Shown: in pieces, positions 62,820 through 64,000 of the stretch
Layout: each line of letters begins with the position of its first letter
Position numbering within the stretch: the first letter of the stretch is position 1
Source of the DNA: Melioribacter roseus
GTDB lineage: Bacteria > Bacteroidota > Ignavibacteria > Ignavibacteriales > Melioribacteraceae
Assembly (NCBI GenBank): GCA_020722065.1
Contig: DYLK01000004.1
Location: forward strand, 1-64,000
Direction of reading: 5' to 3'
DNA: 64,000 nucleotides
Program-made: the position numbers and the translations under genes
Notes under the pieces: model-generated
Told to the model about the DNA's origin: nothing
What the model saw: only the letters and a program-made list of their open reading frames with translations
Databases searched by the model: none

Positions 62820-64000
62820 ATGGGTATGATGACACGTATGAGAAACCTTGCACCTTGGTTTATTGTAACGGTTGGTGCAATCTTTGTTTTATTTATGGTT
62901 TTGTCCGATGCGAATATTTCGGAAATATTCAGAAATCAAAGTCGAATTATTGGCGAGATTGATGGGCAAGAAATCTATTATCAAGACTTTGTAAAAAGAG
63001 TTGAGTTTGAGAAAACTAACCTTGAAAAGCAAGGAAGAGTTATTGACGAAGCCCAAATGTCTGATTTTAGAGATCAAGTTTGGGATGCAATGGTAAATGA
63101 AGCCTTAATCGAAAAGAAAATTGAAGAATTTGGCATTGAAGTAACTGATCAGGAAGTTATTGATTTGATACTCGGACCAAATCCTCCTCAATTTGTAAAA
63201 CAATATTTTACTGATTCAACTGGTGTTTTTAATAGACAAGCCTATGATGCTGCAATGCGAAATCCAGAAAATAAGGAAGCAGTTTTACAAATTGAAGATA
63301 TGGTAAAACGTCAACTAACTCAACAAAAATTAACAGACCACCTTTTTGCAGCTGTCCAAGTTTCCGAAGATGAATTGAAAGAGGATTTTGCAAAACAACA
63401 TATCTATATGAATGCTGATTATGTTGCAGTTATGGCAAGTTCAATTCCAGATAAAGATGTTAAACTTACTGACGAATATCAGAAAGAATATTACAATAAA
63501 AATATTCTAAATTATAATCAAGAAGAAAAAAGAGTAATTGATTACGTTCTTTTTCCGTTACAACCATCCAAAGAAGATACTGCTACAATTATGAATAATC
63601 TTTCTTCAATTCTTGAAAAAACTAAAAACGATACACTTCCTTTTAAAAATTATATTGAAATTTATTCTGAAAAACCATATTCAGTTGATACTTTATCATT
63701 AACAAAAATGGATTTACCACTTCAAAAAGCATTAGCAAATGCCAAAGATGGGGAAATTATTGGTCCAGTAATTACACGGGAAGGTGTTATTTTAGCAAAA
63801 TTACTAGCCAAAACAGTCTCAAAAGAACCTTCTGTGCGTGCATCTCATATTTTAATAAAAATGGGAACTGACGAAAAAGCAGCATTACAAAAAGCAAATG
63901 ACATTTACACAAAACTTATTTCTGGTGGGAATTTCGCTCAAATTGCAAAAGAAGTTTCAGAAGATCCTGGTAGTGCTATAAAAGGCGGAGATTTAGGATG
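62820..64000 (+). CDS. PpiD/SurA-like peptidyl-prolyl isomerase, N-terminal part (runs off the window)
   Basis: An open frame starts with ATG at 62820 ([20 protein letters not shown]) and continues to the window end, 393 codons so far. It begins with a single membrane anchor (about residues 12-30), then a SurA_N-like helical chaperone region ([48 protein letters not shown]) and the beginning of a parvulin domain ([33 protein letters not shown]). It is a periplasmic, membrane-tethered folding factor for outer-membrane or secreted proteins. A start two or three codons later is also possible. Confidence 0.9.
   Translation, partial: MGMMTRMRNLAPWFIVTVGAIFVLFMVLSDANISEIFRNQSRIIGEIDGQEIYYQDFVKRVEFEKTNLEKQGRVIDEAQMSDFRDQVWDAMVNEALIEKKIEEFGIEVTDQEVIDLILGPNPPQFVKQYFTDSTGVFNRQAYDAAMRNPENKEAVLQIEDMVKRQLTQQKLTDHLFAAVQVSEDELKEDFAKQHIYMNADYVAVMASSIPDKDVKLTDEYQKEYYNKNILNYNQEEKRVIDYVLFPLQPSKEDTATIMNNLSSILEKTKNDTLPFKNYIEIYSEKPYSVDTLSLTKMDLPLQKALANAKDGEIIGPVITREGVILAKLLAKTVSKEPSVRASHILIKMGTDEKAALQKANDIYTKLISGGNFAQIAKEVSEDPGSAIKGGDLG

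Noticed and set aside
1-64000. CRISPR array or rRNA operon
   Set aside because: No regularly spaced repeats and no rRNA-like sequence were seen in the window.

Overview
The window is a piece of an AT-rich bacterial chromosome. It most likely comes from the Ignavibacteriota / Kapabacteria / Chlorobi side of the Bacteroidota-FCB group. The evidence is: two proteins ending in the QNYPNPFNPST-type C-terminal sorting domain of type IX secretion (T9SS), one of them a gingipain-like C25 protease; a DUF5723 outer-membrane protein; a large IspG with an inserted domain; an OlsF-type ornithine-lipid synthase; and TAnnTTTG promoter elements typical of Bacteroidota. This placement is an inference from gene content; no rRNA is present.

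Layout. 1-2.5 kb: end of a T9SS cargo gene, a PflX-like radical SAM gene, a patch of dispersed non-coding repeats, tRNA-Lys and a NifX-like protein with a His-rich insert. 2.6-8.6 kb: a membrane-lipid cluster (olsF-like gene, PAP2 phosphatase, family 1 glycosidase, ceramide-glucosyltransferase-like GT21, an unlisted 47-codon ORF, LpxH-like phosphoesterase). 8.8-23.7 kb: a block entirely on the minus strand and visibly richer in G+C than its surroundings (hand-counted 60-base lines of 38-52 percent against 30-32 percent outside). It holds a three-gene RND efflux system, a PepSY-like protein, a four-gene cassette (P-loop protein, ABC exporter, outer-membrane barrel, metallopeptidase-CapA fusion), a second PAP2 phosphatase and a two-component system.

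23.9-38.8 kb: U32 peptidase-like protein, CheW, both methylmalonyl-CoA mutase subunits, the C25 protease, transketolase and ribulose-phosphate epimerase, a small lipoprotein and an M24 peptidase. 38.9-41.1 kb: an ECF sigma / anti-sigma / Spy-like envelope-stress module with a divergent second Spy-like gene. 41.2-49.8 kb: tRNA-Leu, a DJ-1-like protein, ispG, a lipoprotein and outer-membrane protein pair, uvrA. 49.9-56.8 kb: a signalling locus with two histidine kinases flanking a solute-binding lipoprotein; the kinases end in the same 698-bp sequence. 56.9-64 kb: TerB-like protein, methyltransferase plus MlaF-like ATPase, radA, a short recQ, inorganic pyrophosphatase and the start of a PpiD-like chaperone.

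The strongest candidate for an undescribed system is in the minus-strand block. Three promoters, in front of the response regulator, the PepSY gene and the four-gene cassette, share the architecture TTCAAAAT-N3-TTCAAAAT-N7-TAnnTTTG. This points to one small regulon in which the two-component system controls itself, a PepSY protein and an envelope or export cassette built around a previously unassigned HExxH-CapA fusion protein.
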